Shown in pieces: positions 5,801-10,664 of a stretch of 10,664 nt of DNA (its first letter is position 1; every line of letters starts with the position of its first letter). The translations under genes and the position numbers were made by a program. The notes below the pieces were generated by a model. That model saw only the letters and a list, made by a program, of their open reading frames with translations, made no database searches and was not told the DNA's origin. The stretch lies in NCBI GenBank assembly GCA_030628755.1, contig DAOVQH010000058.1:1-10664 (forward strand), written 5' to 3'. This stretch comes from Candidatus Cloacimonadota bacterium (GTDB taxonomy: Bacteria; Cloacimonadota; Cloacimonadia; Cloacimonadales; TCS61).

Positions 5801-6847
5801 TTATTCGTTCATTATGATTTTTTCACGGAATTTAGCATATTGACCGTAATCTAAATAAATCGGGTTATCTGCGAGCATTTCTCGGACCTTTTCTGCTTTA
5901 TCCTGAACACCGATAATTTTATCAGTAGCTTTGAAAATGAAAGCATCACTTCCTGCTCCTGAACCAAAGGAAACCATAAAGATCAGATCATCTGGTTTTG
6001 CAACATCCAGAGTTGCAGAAAGAGCAGTTGGTGATGAACCGGAATAAGTATTACCCATTAGATTTACAACCCAGCCGGGTTCCATCTGTTCATTTGTGAA
6101 ACCGAGTTTTTTCCCGACAGTTAATGGAAATTTTCCATTTGGCATATGAAAAACAGCATAAGTAAAATCAGATGGTGAATATCCACTTTTTTCTAAAATT
6201 GCTTTTGCAGCTCCCTGAACGTGTTTGAAATATGCAGGTTCACCTGTAAACCTTCCACCGTGATGGGGATAGAATGCTCCTTCTCTTCTCCAGAAATCAG
6301 GTGTGTCAGTTGTGTAAGAGTGAGTGAATAACAACTCTGCGAGAATATTTTCCTTTCCAAAAATGAATGCTGAACCTCCGGCAGAAGCAGAAAATTCAAG
6401 TGCATCGGCAGGAGCACCTTGAGATGTGTCTGCTCCGATTGCCATCGCATATTTCATTTCTCCTGCTTTAACTAAAGCTTGAGCAACGAACATCCCTTCC
6501 GAACCGGCTTTACACGCAAATTCAAAATCTGCAGTATGAAAATCTGGAACAATACCAAGAGCTTCTCCTACAACAGTTCCCGAAGGTTTCACTGCATAAG
6601 GATGAGATTCCGAACCGATGTAAAGTGCTCCGATTTCCTTTGGATTAATGTTACAGCGTTTCAACGCATTCTTTGCTGCTGCCACTGAAATGGTAATGGT
6701 ATCTTCATCCAATCCGGGAACAGATTTTTCCTGAAGCATTAATCCTCGTTTGATAGCTATAGCATCTTTTCCCCATTGATGGGCGATCTGTTCAGCTTTG
6801 ATCCGGAATTTTGGAATGTACGAACCATATCCAATAATTCCAACCAT
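5801..6847 (-). CDS. Hydroxymethylglutaryl-CoA synthase, archaeal type
   Basis: A 348-residue HMG-CoA synthase of the archaeal family: acetoacetyl-CoA plus acetyl-CoA gives HMG-CoA and CoA. The N-terminus MVGIIGYGSYIP is typical. The catalytic triad is visible: E80 in GSESHPYAVKPS, C112 in FEFACKAGSEG, and H234 in AVFHMPNGKFP. Thiolase-fold glycines occur in SFGSGAGSDAF (293-303). The start is set at the ATG at 6845-6847, because AAGGAGG lies four bases upstream and the protein then aligns with family starts. An earlier in-frame ATG at 6865 has no ribosome site and lies inside repeat DNA. It is the first metabolic gene of the cluster, followed by thiolase. No HMG-CoA reductase or other mevalonate gene is visible, so a mevalonate role is not assured. 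Confidence 0.94.
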   Translation of the reverse strand: MVGIIGYGSYIPKFRIKAEQIAHQWGKDAIAIKRGLMLQEKSVPGLDEDTITISVAAAKNALKRCNINPKEIGALYIGSESHPYAVKPSGTVVGEALGIVPDFHTADFEFACKAGSEGMFVAQALVKAGEMKYAMAIGADTSQGAPADALEFSASAGGSAFIFGKENILAELLFTHSYTTDTPDFWRREGAFYPHHGGRFTGEPAYFKHVQGAAKAILEKSGYSPSDFTYAVFHMPNGKFPLTVGKKLGFTNEQMEPGWVVNLMGNTYSGSSPTALSATLDVAKPDDLIFMVSFGSGAGSDAFIFKATDKIIGVQDKAEKVREMLADNPIYLDYGQYAKFREKIIMNE

Positions 6848-6851
6848 AGAG

Positions 6852-6858
6852 CCTCCTT
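6852..6858 (-). promoter_or_regulatory. Shine-Dalgarno deciding the HMG-CoA synthase start
   Basis: AAGGAGG on the minus strand, four bases before the ATG at 6847. It makes that ATG the start and leaves the six codons upstream (from 6865) untranslated. The repeat element at 6861-6963 ends three bases before it. Confidence 0.85.
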
Positions 6859-6860
6859 TT

Positions 6861-6963
6861 ATCATTGATGTAAACTGATTTTATTGATGTAAACTGATAA
6901 ATTGAAAGTTGATTAAATTATTAATCAGTCTTCATCAGTTTTTAATCTGTTTACATCAATGAT
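6861..6963. mobile_element. MITE-like element with 20-bp inverted ends, no gene
   Basis: The left end (6861-6880) and the reverse complement of the right end (6944-6963) match at 19 of 20 positions. The right end carries the exact 17-mer of the GxxExxY cassette ends. A second unit, ATTGATGTAAACTGAT, lies at 6883-6898. A perfect 7-bp palindrome (TGATTAA / TTAATCA, 6910-6927) sits near the middle. The element starts one base after the HEPN stop codon and ends three bases before the HMG-CoA synthase Shine-Dalgarno, filling the whole gap. Any promoter for the metabolic cluster would have to lie in it or upstream; I could not identify one convincingly. Confidence 0.5.
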
Positions 6964-6964
6964 T

Positions 6965-7348
6965 TCATTCTTTTTTCTCCAAATATTCTTTTGCTGCTTT
7001 TATAAATTCTTTGGCTTTTTTAATCATTGAGTCTGCTTCTTCTTTGGAAGCATTTGCAATCGGTAGATAATCACTTTCACTTCTGGCAGAAAACGCATCC
7101 AGCAGGTAACGATGATATTTTTTATCCATTAAACCTATTTTAGCAACATATTCACCAAAAGCTGATATCAAAGCGTGATGTGATGACCTTTGGATGTTTA
7201 TATCAAGCAAAATAGCAGTTGCTGAATGGAACATCGAATAATAACTTCTGCTGATTACATCTTCCCAATAATTTAATTTAGCAAGGTCTTCTGCAACTTT
7301 TATAAAATGTTCGCTCCTTTCTAAATGCTGTTTTATCTCATTAGTCAT
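6965..7348 (-). CDS. HEPN domain protein, toxin partner of MNT
   Basis: A 127-residue, all-helical HEPN-domain protein. The signature is SRSYYSMFHSATAILL, with R34 and H41 six residues apart, fitting the Rx4-6H motif of HEPN ribonucleases. The helical C-terminus (SMIKKAKEFIKAAKEYL) is typical of the family. Its ATG overlaps the MNT stop in an ATGA, indicating translational coupling. In HEPN-MNT systems the HEPN protein is usually the RNase toxin and the MNT protein the antitoxin, in some systems acting by adenylylating the HEPN protein. That activity is inferred here from family knowledge. The next gene downstream is HMG-CoA synthase, separated by a repeat element. Confidence 0.85.
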   Translation of the reverse strand: MTNEIKQHLERSEHFIKVAEDLAKLNYWEDVISRSYYSMFHSATAILLDINIQRSSHHALISAFGEYVAKIGLMDKKYHRYLLDAFSARSESDYLPIANASKEEADSMIKKAKEFIKAAKEYLEKKE

Positions 7349-7671
7349 ATAATTATACCTTCTCTCAAAATATTACGGACTAACGCATAATCCCCTGATA
7401 ATAATTCTTTTTTTCGGAAAAAAAACAAATTGATTACACAGTTATTTTCTAAACTGATTTTCGCTCTTAACTTACTACACCGTTCTCTTTCTTTATATCT
7501 ACTCGAAAGAGCATCAAGGACAATAGCGATATCAATATCAGAATCATCATCTGCTTCATTCCTGGCAAAAGAACCAAAAAGATAAAGCGATATAAGATTT
7601 GAACCATAAATGTTTTTCAAATTAGATTTAATTTTTTTGGAGAAATCTATCGCATCTTTTCTATTTATCAT
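7345..7671 (-). CDS. MNT nucleotidyltransferase, antitoxin partner of HEPN
   Basis: A 108-residue minimal nucleotidyltransferase. LFGSFARNEADDDSDIDIAI (31-50) shows the GSX10DXD motif found in MntA-type antitoxins that AMPylate their HEPN partner. The metal ligands D45 and D47 are present. The usual third carboxylate, in the strand CVINLFFF (78-85), appears to be N81, so catalysis may be altered or the alignment may be off by a residue. It overlaps the HEPN gene by four bases. It starts 12 bases after the nitroreductase stop, with CAGG about seven bases upstream of the ATG, so the three genes may share a transcript. The pair is a standard HEPN-MNT toxin-antitoxin candidate. Confidence 0.85.
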   Translation of the reverse strand: MINRKDAIDFSKKIKSNLKNIYGSNLISLYLFGSFARNEADDDSDIDIAIVLDALSSRYKERERCSKLRAKISLENNCVINLFFFRKKELLSGDYALVRNILREGIII

Positions 7672-7683
7672 ATTTGAACCTGC

Positions 7684-8256
7684 TTATAACCAATGAATTC
7701 TTCCTTCTCTTCGAGGAGGAGCAGGTGATTCTCTATCATAATAACCAAGAGCGATCCCGCATAGGAATTCTTTATTCTCAATGTTAAGCAGTTTTTTTAC
7801 CTGCTGGGCTTTTTGCTCAACTCTTCCCAGAACGCAAGTTCCCAATCTTTCTTTATGAGCTAATAAAAGAAGATTTTGAATTGCCAGAAACACACTTCCC
7901 ATCGAAGTTATCGGTTCTTCTCCGGGAATTATATCAGAAAATGCAAGAATCACAACAGGAGCATTTCCAATATTGCTAAAGAATTTTCCTGTTAATTCAA
8001 TTATCTTTGGTTTTAATTTCCCTTCCAAAGTTGGTTTTACATATCCCCAGAATTCATGATAAACTTTTGTGAAGTCTTTTAGTTTTTCACCTTTCAAAAC
8101 ATAAAAATGCCAGTTCTGGAAATTTTTCCCGGATGGTGCCCAGATTGCTGTTTGAAGGATTTTGTTTAACAACTCATCGGGTACTTCTTTTTTATTGAAT
8201 GAACGAATACTTCGTCTGGTTTTGATTATTTCGTAAATATCGTTTGAGTATTCCAT
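7684..8256 (-). CDS. Nitroreductase family protein (FMN-dependent)
   Basis: A 190-residue nitroreductase-fold flavoprotein. RRSIRSF (14-20) is the N-terminal FMN phosphate-binding signature. APSGKNFQNWHFYV (40-53) is the second FMN/substrate segment, and the C-terminal GIALGYYD is the usual closing strand before the tail. Members are NAD(P)H-dependent oxidoreductases with many substrates; the natural substrate cannot be told from sequence. The length is in the usual range (170-220). The start at 8256 is supported by GGAGGAG about six bases upstream. Neighbours are toxin-antitoxin-like genes on both sides, so no pathway is suggested by context. Confidence 0.88.
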   Translation of the reverse strand: MEYSNDIYEIIKTRRSIRSFNKKEVPDELLNKILQTAIWAPSGKNFQNWHFYVLKGEKLKDFTKVYHEFWGYVKPTLEGKLKPKIIELTGKFFSNIGNAPVVILAFSDIIPGEEPITSMGSVFLAIQNLLLLAHKERLGTCVLGRVEQKAQQVKKLLNIENKEFLCGIALGYYDRESPAPPRREGRIHWL

Positions 8257-8284
8257 ATCTTACTCCTCCAGTACATTCATTTCT

Positions 8285-8470
8285 TTAAGTTGTTATTTTC
8301 CAGACAATGTTTTTCTTTGAATAGGGATGAAAACCTTTTGCTATTTCCTGTAATCGAACAAGAATTTTTATCTTTTCTTCAAATGGTAATCTTGCCAGGT
8401 TTTTATGATATTCTTCTTTTGCTTTGAATAAGTCTTCTATTTTATTATTTGAAAAATTATTATTCCCCAT
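8285..8470 (-). CDS. Small helical partner protein of the AbiEii-like nucleotidyltransferase (hypothetical)
   Basis: A 61-residue, charged, mainly helical protein. The central segment IEDLFKAKEEYHKNLARLPF leads into EEKIKILVRLQEIAKGF. I have a general recollection of similar short proteins with 'LPFEEKI..L..LQ' next to nucleotidyltransferases, but cannot name a family. The start is put at the ATG at 8468-8470, not the in-frame ATG at 8494, because AAAAGGA lies six bases before it. It overlaps the 3' end of the upstream gene by 11 bases, so the two are probably translationally coupled. The pairing of a nucleotidyltransferase with a small protein suggests a toxin-antitoxin-like module, by inference only. 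Confidence 0.75.
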   Translation of the reverse strand: MGNNNFSNNKIEDLFKAKEEYHKNLARLPFEEKIKILVRLQEIAKGFHPYSKKNIVWKITT

Positions 8471-8972
8471 AATAAATCCTTTTAAATTTGTCAAATTTTT
8501 CTTTTAGTCGATGTTTTTGTAATATCTTTTGTAAAAAAGAACTATCGATTTCAGTTTCATCCACGAGTTTGATAATTCTCTCTTTATCTTTTGGTCGAAA
8601 TGTTTGTAACATAATTGCAATCAGATATTCTGCTCTAACAACATTTATCTTTGTATTTTGATAATTTATTTCAAGAGCATTTTCGACAGCTTCAATTATC
8701 AATTTATTGTAAACTGGTATAAACTGCACTGGAATGCCTTCAATTAAAATGTGCTCTTTATCCAGTTTATATCCTTTATTCTTAAACCATTCATAAATTG
8801 GAGAAAGATTCAATATTCCTTTCTCTTCCTTAATAGGAATAAAAAAAATATCCAAATCATAAGTAATAATCGGTTCAATATAGACAATAGTTGCAATTCC
8901 TCCACCAATTGCATACTTTCTGATTATTCCTTCTTTTTGAAGTTCGTTAATAATTTCTAATGTTTTTTCCAA
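8460..8972 (-). CDS. AbiEii-like nucleotidyltransferase
   Basis: A 170-residue protein of the nucleotidyltransferase superfamily. YAIGGGIATIVYIEP (20-34) gives the glycine-rich loop and ITYDLDIFF (36-44) the metal-binding D39-x-D41. A C-terminal helical part contains RPKDKERIIKLV, like the 'KD..D' helix of AbiEii-type enzymes. It starts with TTG at 8970-8972: the frame is closed by TAA at 8985-8987, no ATG intervenes, and GGTGA lies four bases upstream. It overlaps the following small gene by 11 bases. AbiEii toxins act in abortive infection by nucleotidyl transfer to RNA or proteins, but this protein is shorter than AbiEii itself. The toxin or antitoxin role is uncertain. Confidence 0.78.
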   Translation of the reverse strand: MEKTLEIINELQKEGIIRKYAIGGGIATIVYIEPIITYDLDIFFIPIKEEKGILNLSPIYEWFKNKGYKLDKEHILIEGIPVQFIPVYNKLIIEAVENALEINYQNTKINVVRAEYLIAIMLQTFRPKDKERIIKLVDETEIDSSFLQKILQKHRLKEKFDKFKRIYYGE

Positions 8973-9030
8973 TTTATCACCATCTTAGAAAATAAGTAAT
9001 GAATCAAGTATCAAAACCTTTGAAATTTGT

Positions 9031-9363
9031 TCAAGAGTTATATTTGATATCCTCAAGATTTTCCAATTTTATTTCAATATATCCCCTTATTTTTTTTTCA
9101 TTTATTTCCAGTTCAAAACGAATTTCTGAAATATATTCGTCAAATATTTCGTAAGTATCATCATCAGATTCGATAAGAAGTTGTCCGAAATTATATTCAC
9201 CCCAATGAACGATTCGATTTTCTTTGAAAAATACTCTTTTTCCTTGTTGGATATAATTTTTCGCAACTTCCCTTAAAAAACCGATATAAAAATCGATAAG
9301 TGATTTTTCCAAACTATCGAATCGTTCTTTTGTATCCTTCCGTAAAGATTTGAGATTATTCAA
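9031..9363 (-). CDS. Unrecognised 110-residue protein, TTG start
   Basis: I do not recognise this protein. The N-terminal third (1-40) looks helical and charged (LKSLRKDTKERFDSLEKSLI). The rest alternates predicted strands and turns with acidic residues (LLIESDDDTYEIFDEYISE) and ends in a charged strand region (KKIRGYIEIKLENLEDI). There is no signal peptide or membrane segment. The TTG at 9361-9363 is taken as start because AAAGGAG lies seven bases upstream. It lies between fic and the AbiEii-like gene on the same strand, with gaps of 112 and 58 bases. Base composition is like its neighbours. Confidence 0.65.
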   Translation of the reverse strand: MNNLKSLRKDTKERFDSLEKSLIDFYIGFLREVAKNYIQQGKRVFFKENRIVHWGEYNFGQLLIESDDDTYEIFDEYISEIRFELEINEKKIRGYIEIKLENLEDIKYNS

Positions 9364-9374
9364 TTATTCGCTCC

Positions 9375-9412
9375 TTTAATAGTCTGAAAATATTAATTAA
9401 CGGACTATTTAA
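9375..9412. promoter_or_regulatory. Inverted repeat touching the Shine-Dalgarno of the 110-residue gene
   Basis: TTTAATAGTC (9375-9384) and GACTATTTAA (9403-9412) are reverse complements at 9 of 10 positions, with an 18-base AT-rich loop. On the minus strand the 3' arm runs into the AAAGGAG ribosome site (9371-9377). No U-tract follows, so it is not a classical terminator. It may be an operator or RNA hairpin affecting translation; this is inference. Confidence 0.35.
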
Positions 9413-9438
9413 CTTTATGCTTTCAACGAAGTTACATT

Positions 9439-9474
9439 CTAATCGCCAACCTAATCGCCAACTTAATCGCCAAC
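9439..9474. repeat. Three tandem 12-mers directly after the fic stop codon
   Basis: CTAATCGCCAAC occurs at 9439-9450 and 9451-9462 exactly, and TTAATCGCCAAC at 9463-9474. On the minus strand they read GTTGGCGATTAR three times, beginning two bases after the fic stop codon (9476-9478). They contain stop codons and are not coding. Confidence 0.95.
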
Positions 9475-9475
9475 C

Positions 9476-10513
9476 TTATTTGATAACATAATGTAAACCT
9501 CTTCCTTTACCTATACTTTTTAAAACTTTTAGGTTAATCAGTTTCTTTATTTCTTTTAATGCACCTTCATCAGAAAGCTTAAACATCTCTCTAACATCCC
9601 GATTAGTTATTTTCTTATTTAGATTTACAAACTCAACAATCCGCATCTGTCTTTCTGTCAAAGCAATTTGACCTTCTCTCGATTTTCTCAATCTCTCTAT
9701 ACTCAACCGGATAACTCTTTCTTTTACTGCTTTCAAACTCACATAAACACCTTCACAAAAATATTCCAACCAACTTGTCAGATCAAGGGTTTTCTGGTTC
9801 ACATTTTGTAAAGTTTGATAATATGCCTGCCTGTCGGAATCATAAAAATCATCCAAACAGAAAAATTGTTTTGTATCAAAACCTCGTAAATAAAGAATCA
9901 GAGCTGCTAGAACTCTTGCTGTTCTACCATTTCCATCGATAAATGGATGGATTCTTACAAATTCGTAATGAACAATTGCTGCTTCTATAACAGGATCGAG
10001 TTCTTTTGTATCCTTTAAATTTATCCAATCAATTAAGTCATTAACCAATTCAGGGACTTCATTATTTGGAGGAGGTTTAAAGTATATCTCACCAGTAAAT
10101 CTATTTCCTACTATAACATACCGATTACGATAAACTCCACAATCTGTCGGATTTTCCAAAGTACCTTCAGTAACCATTCGGTGGATTTTAAGAATATCTT
10201 TTTCTTTTAGAGAAGTATCACTGATCAAATTGTTTATTTTTTCCAGAACATTTAGATAATTCAGAACTTCCTGCTTATCTTTTCTTGTAGCTATCACTTC
10301 TCTTCCCATTGCGAGATCTGTTACTTGTTCTAACGATAATCTATTTCCTTCAATTCTGGTTGAGGAATGTGTGCTTTGAATTATTGCTTCTTTTCTTAAA
10401 GTCAGCTCCCATTGAGGAATGAATGGAGAATTCAGAATTAACTCCCTTGAAGCTGAAATTCTTGTAAGAAACTTAACAATCTTATCAGTATATCTGAAAT
10501 TTGGCTTAAACAT
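9476..10513 (-). CDS. Fic family protein, class II, with C-terminal winged helix-turn-helix
   Basis: A 345-residue Fic protein, the usual length for Fic/DOC proteins with a C-terminal wHTH. The active-site motif HPFIDGNGRTAR (189-200) is complete (H189, D192, N195, R197, R200), consistent with AMP transfer from ATP to a protein hydroxyl. The inhibitory motif STRIEGN (51-57; S51, E55, G56) lies N-terminal to the Fic core, which makes it class II and self-inhibited. The flap region, GEIYFKPPP (141-149), is present. The last 60 residues (ALTERQMRIVEFV to KGRGLHYVIK) form a winged helix, suggesting DNA binding or autoregulation. The ATG at 10513 follows AGAGGA. The target protein is unknown. Confidence 0.92.
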   Translation of the reverse strand: MFKPNFRYTDKIVKFLTRISASRELILNSPFIPQWELTLRKEAIIQSTHSSTRIEGNRLSLEQVTDLAMGREVIATRKDKQEVLNYLNVLEKINNLISDTSLKEKDILKIHRMVTEGTLENPTDCGVYRNRYVIVGNRFTGEIYFKPPPNNEVPELVNDLIDWINLKDTKELDPVIEAAIVHYEFVRIHPFIDGNGRTARVLAALILYLRGFDTKQFFCLDDFYDSDRQAYYQTLQNVNQKTLDLTSWLEYFCEGVYVSLKAVKERVIRLSIERLRKSREGQIALTERQMRIVEFVNLNKKITNRDVREMFKLSDEGALKEIKKLINLKVLKSIGKGRGLHYVIK

Positions 10514-10551
10514 TCTTTCCTCTATTTAGAGTCCATCCGTAAAGTGCCGTT

Positions 10552-10642
10552 TCGAGTTGTAAGGAGCTTGCGACGACGACTCGAGGTGTCTTGAATACGC
10601 ACTTTGTCTCGACTCGTCGTTCCTTACGAGTGGAGACAAAGT
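10552..10642. repeat. GC-richer double hairpin upstream of fic, with related inverted arms
   Basis: Hairpin one pairs TCGAGTTGT (10552-10560) with ACGACTCGA (10576-10584), 9 pairs with one G-T. Hairpin two pairs ACTTTGTCTC (10601-10610) with GAGACAAAGT (10633-10642) and ACTCGT (10612-10617) with ACGAGT (10626-10631): 16 pairs, one G-G mismatch and an 8-base loop. The two hairpins are themselves inverted relatives: 10573-10585 is complementary to 10608-10620 at 12 of 13 positions, and GTAAGGA (10559-10565) to TCCTTAC (10621-10627). No coding gene was seen from 10514 to the window end. Confidence 0.8.
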
Positions 10643-10664
10643 TTTGTTTAGATATTAATCTCAC

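Noticed and set aside
6193..6450. An 85-codon minus-strand open frame inside HMG-CoA synthase
   Set aside because: It is a shadow frame. The catalytic Cys and His regions of the real gene are read in the other frame through the same stretch.
5801..6847. Proof of a mevalonate pathway
   Set aside because: HMG-CoA synthase alone is not enough. No reductase or kinases are visible, and the neighbours are leucine-pathway enzymes.
6848..6865. Upstream ATG start for HMG-CoA synthase
   Set aside because: It has no ribosome site, lies in repeat DNA, and would place the AAGGAGG inside the coding region.
6910..6927. Terminator after the HEPN gene
   Set aside because: The 7-bp stem is all A/T except one pair and no T-tract follows. 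It is better seen as the inner part of the repeat element.
8471..8494. Upstream ATG for the 61-residue partner gene
   Set aside because: The internal ATG has a well-spaced AAAAGGA; the upstream one has no better site and would extend the overlap with the previous gene.
10601..10650. Rho-independent terminator on the plus strand
   Set aside because: A strong hairpin is followed by GTTTTGTTTA, but the T-run is interrupted, no plus-strand gene precedes it, and the stem is part of a larger repeated structure.

Overview
The window is AT-rich (by eye about 35-38% GC) bacterial DNA. Fifteen genes are supported and all read on the minus strand, so transcription runs from high to low coordinates. Strong bacterial Shine-Dalgarno sites (AAGGAGG-like) precede most starts. 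The mix of an archaeal-type HMG-CoA synthase, a leucine-type biotin carboxylase, GxxExxY proteins and many small nucleotidyltransferases suggests an anaerobic Gram-negative or candidate-phylum bacterium. Cloacimonadota, Marinimicrobia or Bacteroidota relatives are my low-confidence guess; nothing here fixes the taxonomy.

Right part (about 6965-10664) is an accessory block. It holds a class II Fic protein with a C-terminal winged helix, an unrecognised 110-residue protein, an AbiEii-like nucleotidyltransferase overlapping a small helical partner gene, a nitroreductase, and an MNT-HEPN toxin-antitoxin-like pair sharing an ATGA overlap. Upstream of fic, at the window edge, is a strongly structured GC-richer double hairpin.

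Left part (1-6847) is a metabolic cluster. In transcription order it holds archaeal-type HMG-CoA synthase, thiolase, DUF35 zinc-ribbon/OB protein, 3-methylcrotonyl-CoA carboxylase beta subunit and a LiuC-like methylglutaconyl-CoA hydratase that runs off the left edge. The first three are the parts of the known archaeal acetoacetyl-CoA thiolase/HMG-CoA synthase channelling complex. The last two handle 3-methylcrotonyl-CoA, 3-methylglutaconyl-CoA and HMG-CoA. Together they could link acetyl-CoA to the isovaleryl/leucine branch: either leucine breakdown without HMG-CoA lyase, or synthesis of branched acyl-CoA from acetyl-CoA.

The cluster is interrupted by two GxxExxY (PD-(D/E)XK-like) genes, about 80% identical in protein, and by an orphan MNT nucleotidyltransferase. 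The gaps around the GxxExxY genes, and the gap before HMG-CoA synthase, are filled with a repeat family based on TCATTGATGTAAACAGA. These repeats start at or next to the upstream gene's stop codon and end just before the next gene's Shine-Dalgarno. One GxxExxY unit (about 3731-4471) is bounded by perfect 17-bp inverted copies of this sequence. A gene-less element with the same ends lies at 6861-6963. I read these as a candidate repeat-bounded nuclease cassette and a MITE-like derivative, which is the most interesting signal in the window. No gap without a gene exceeds 300 bases. No rRNA, tRNA, CRISPR array or classical transposase was seen.
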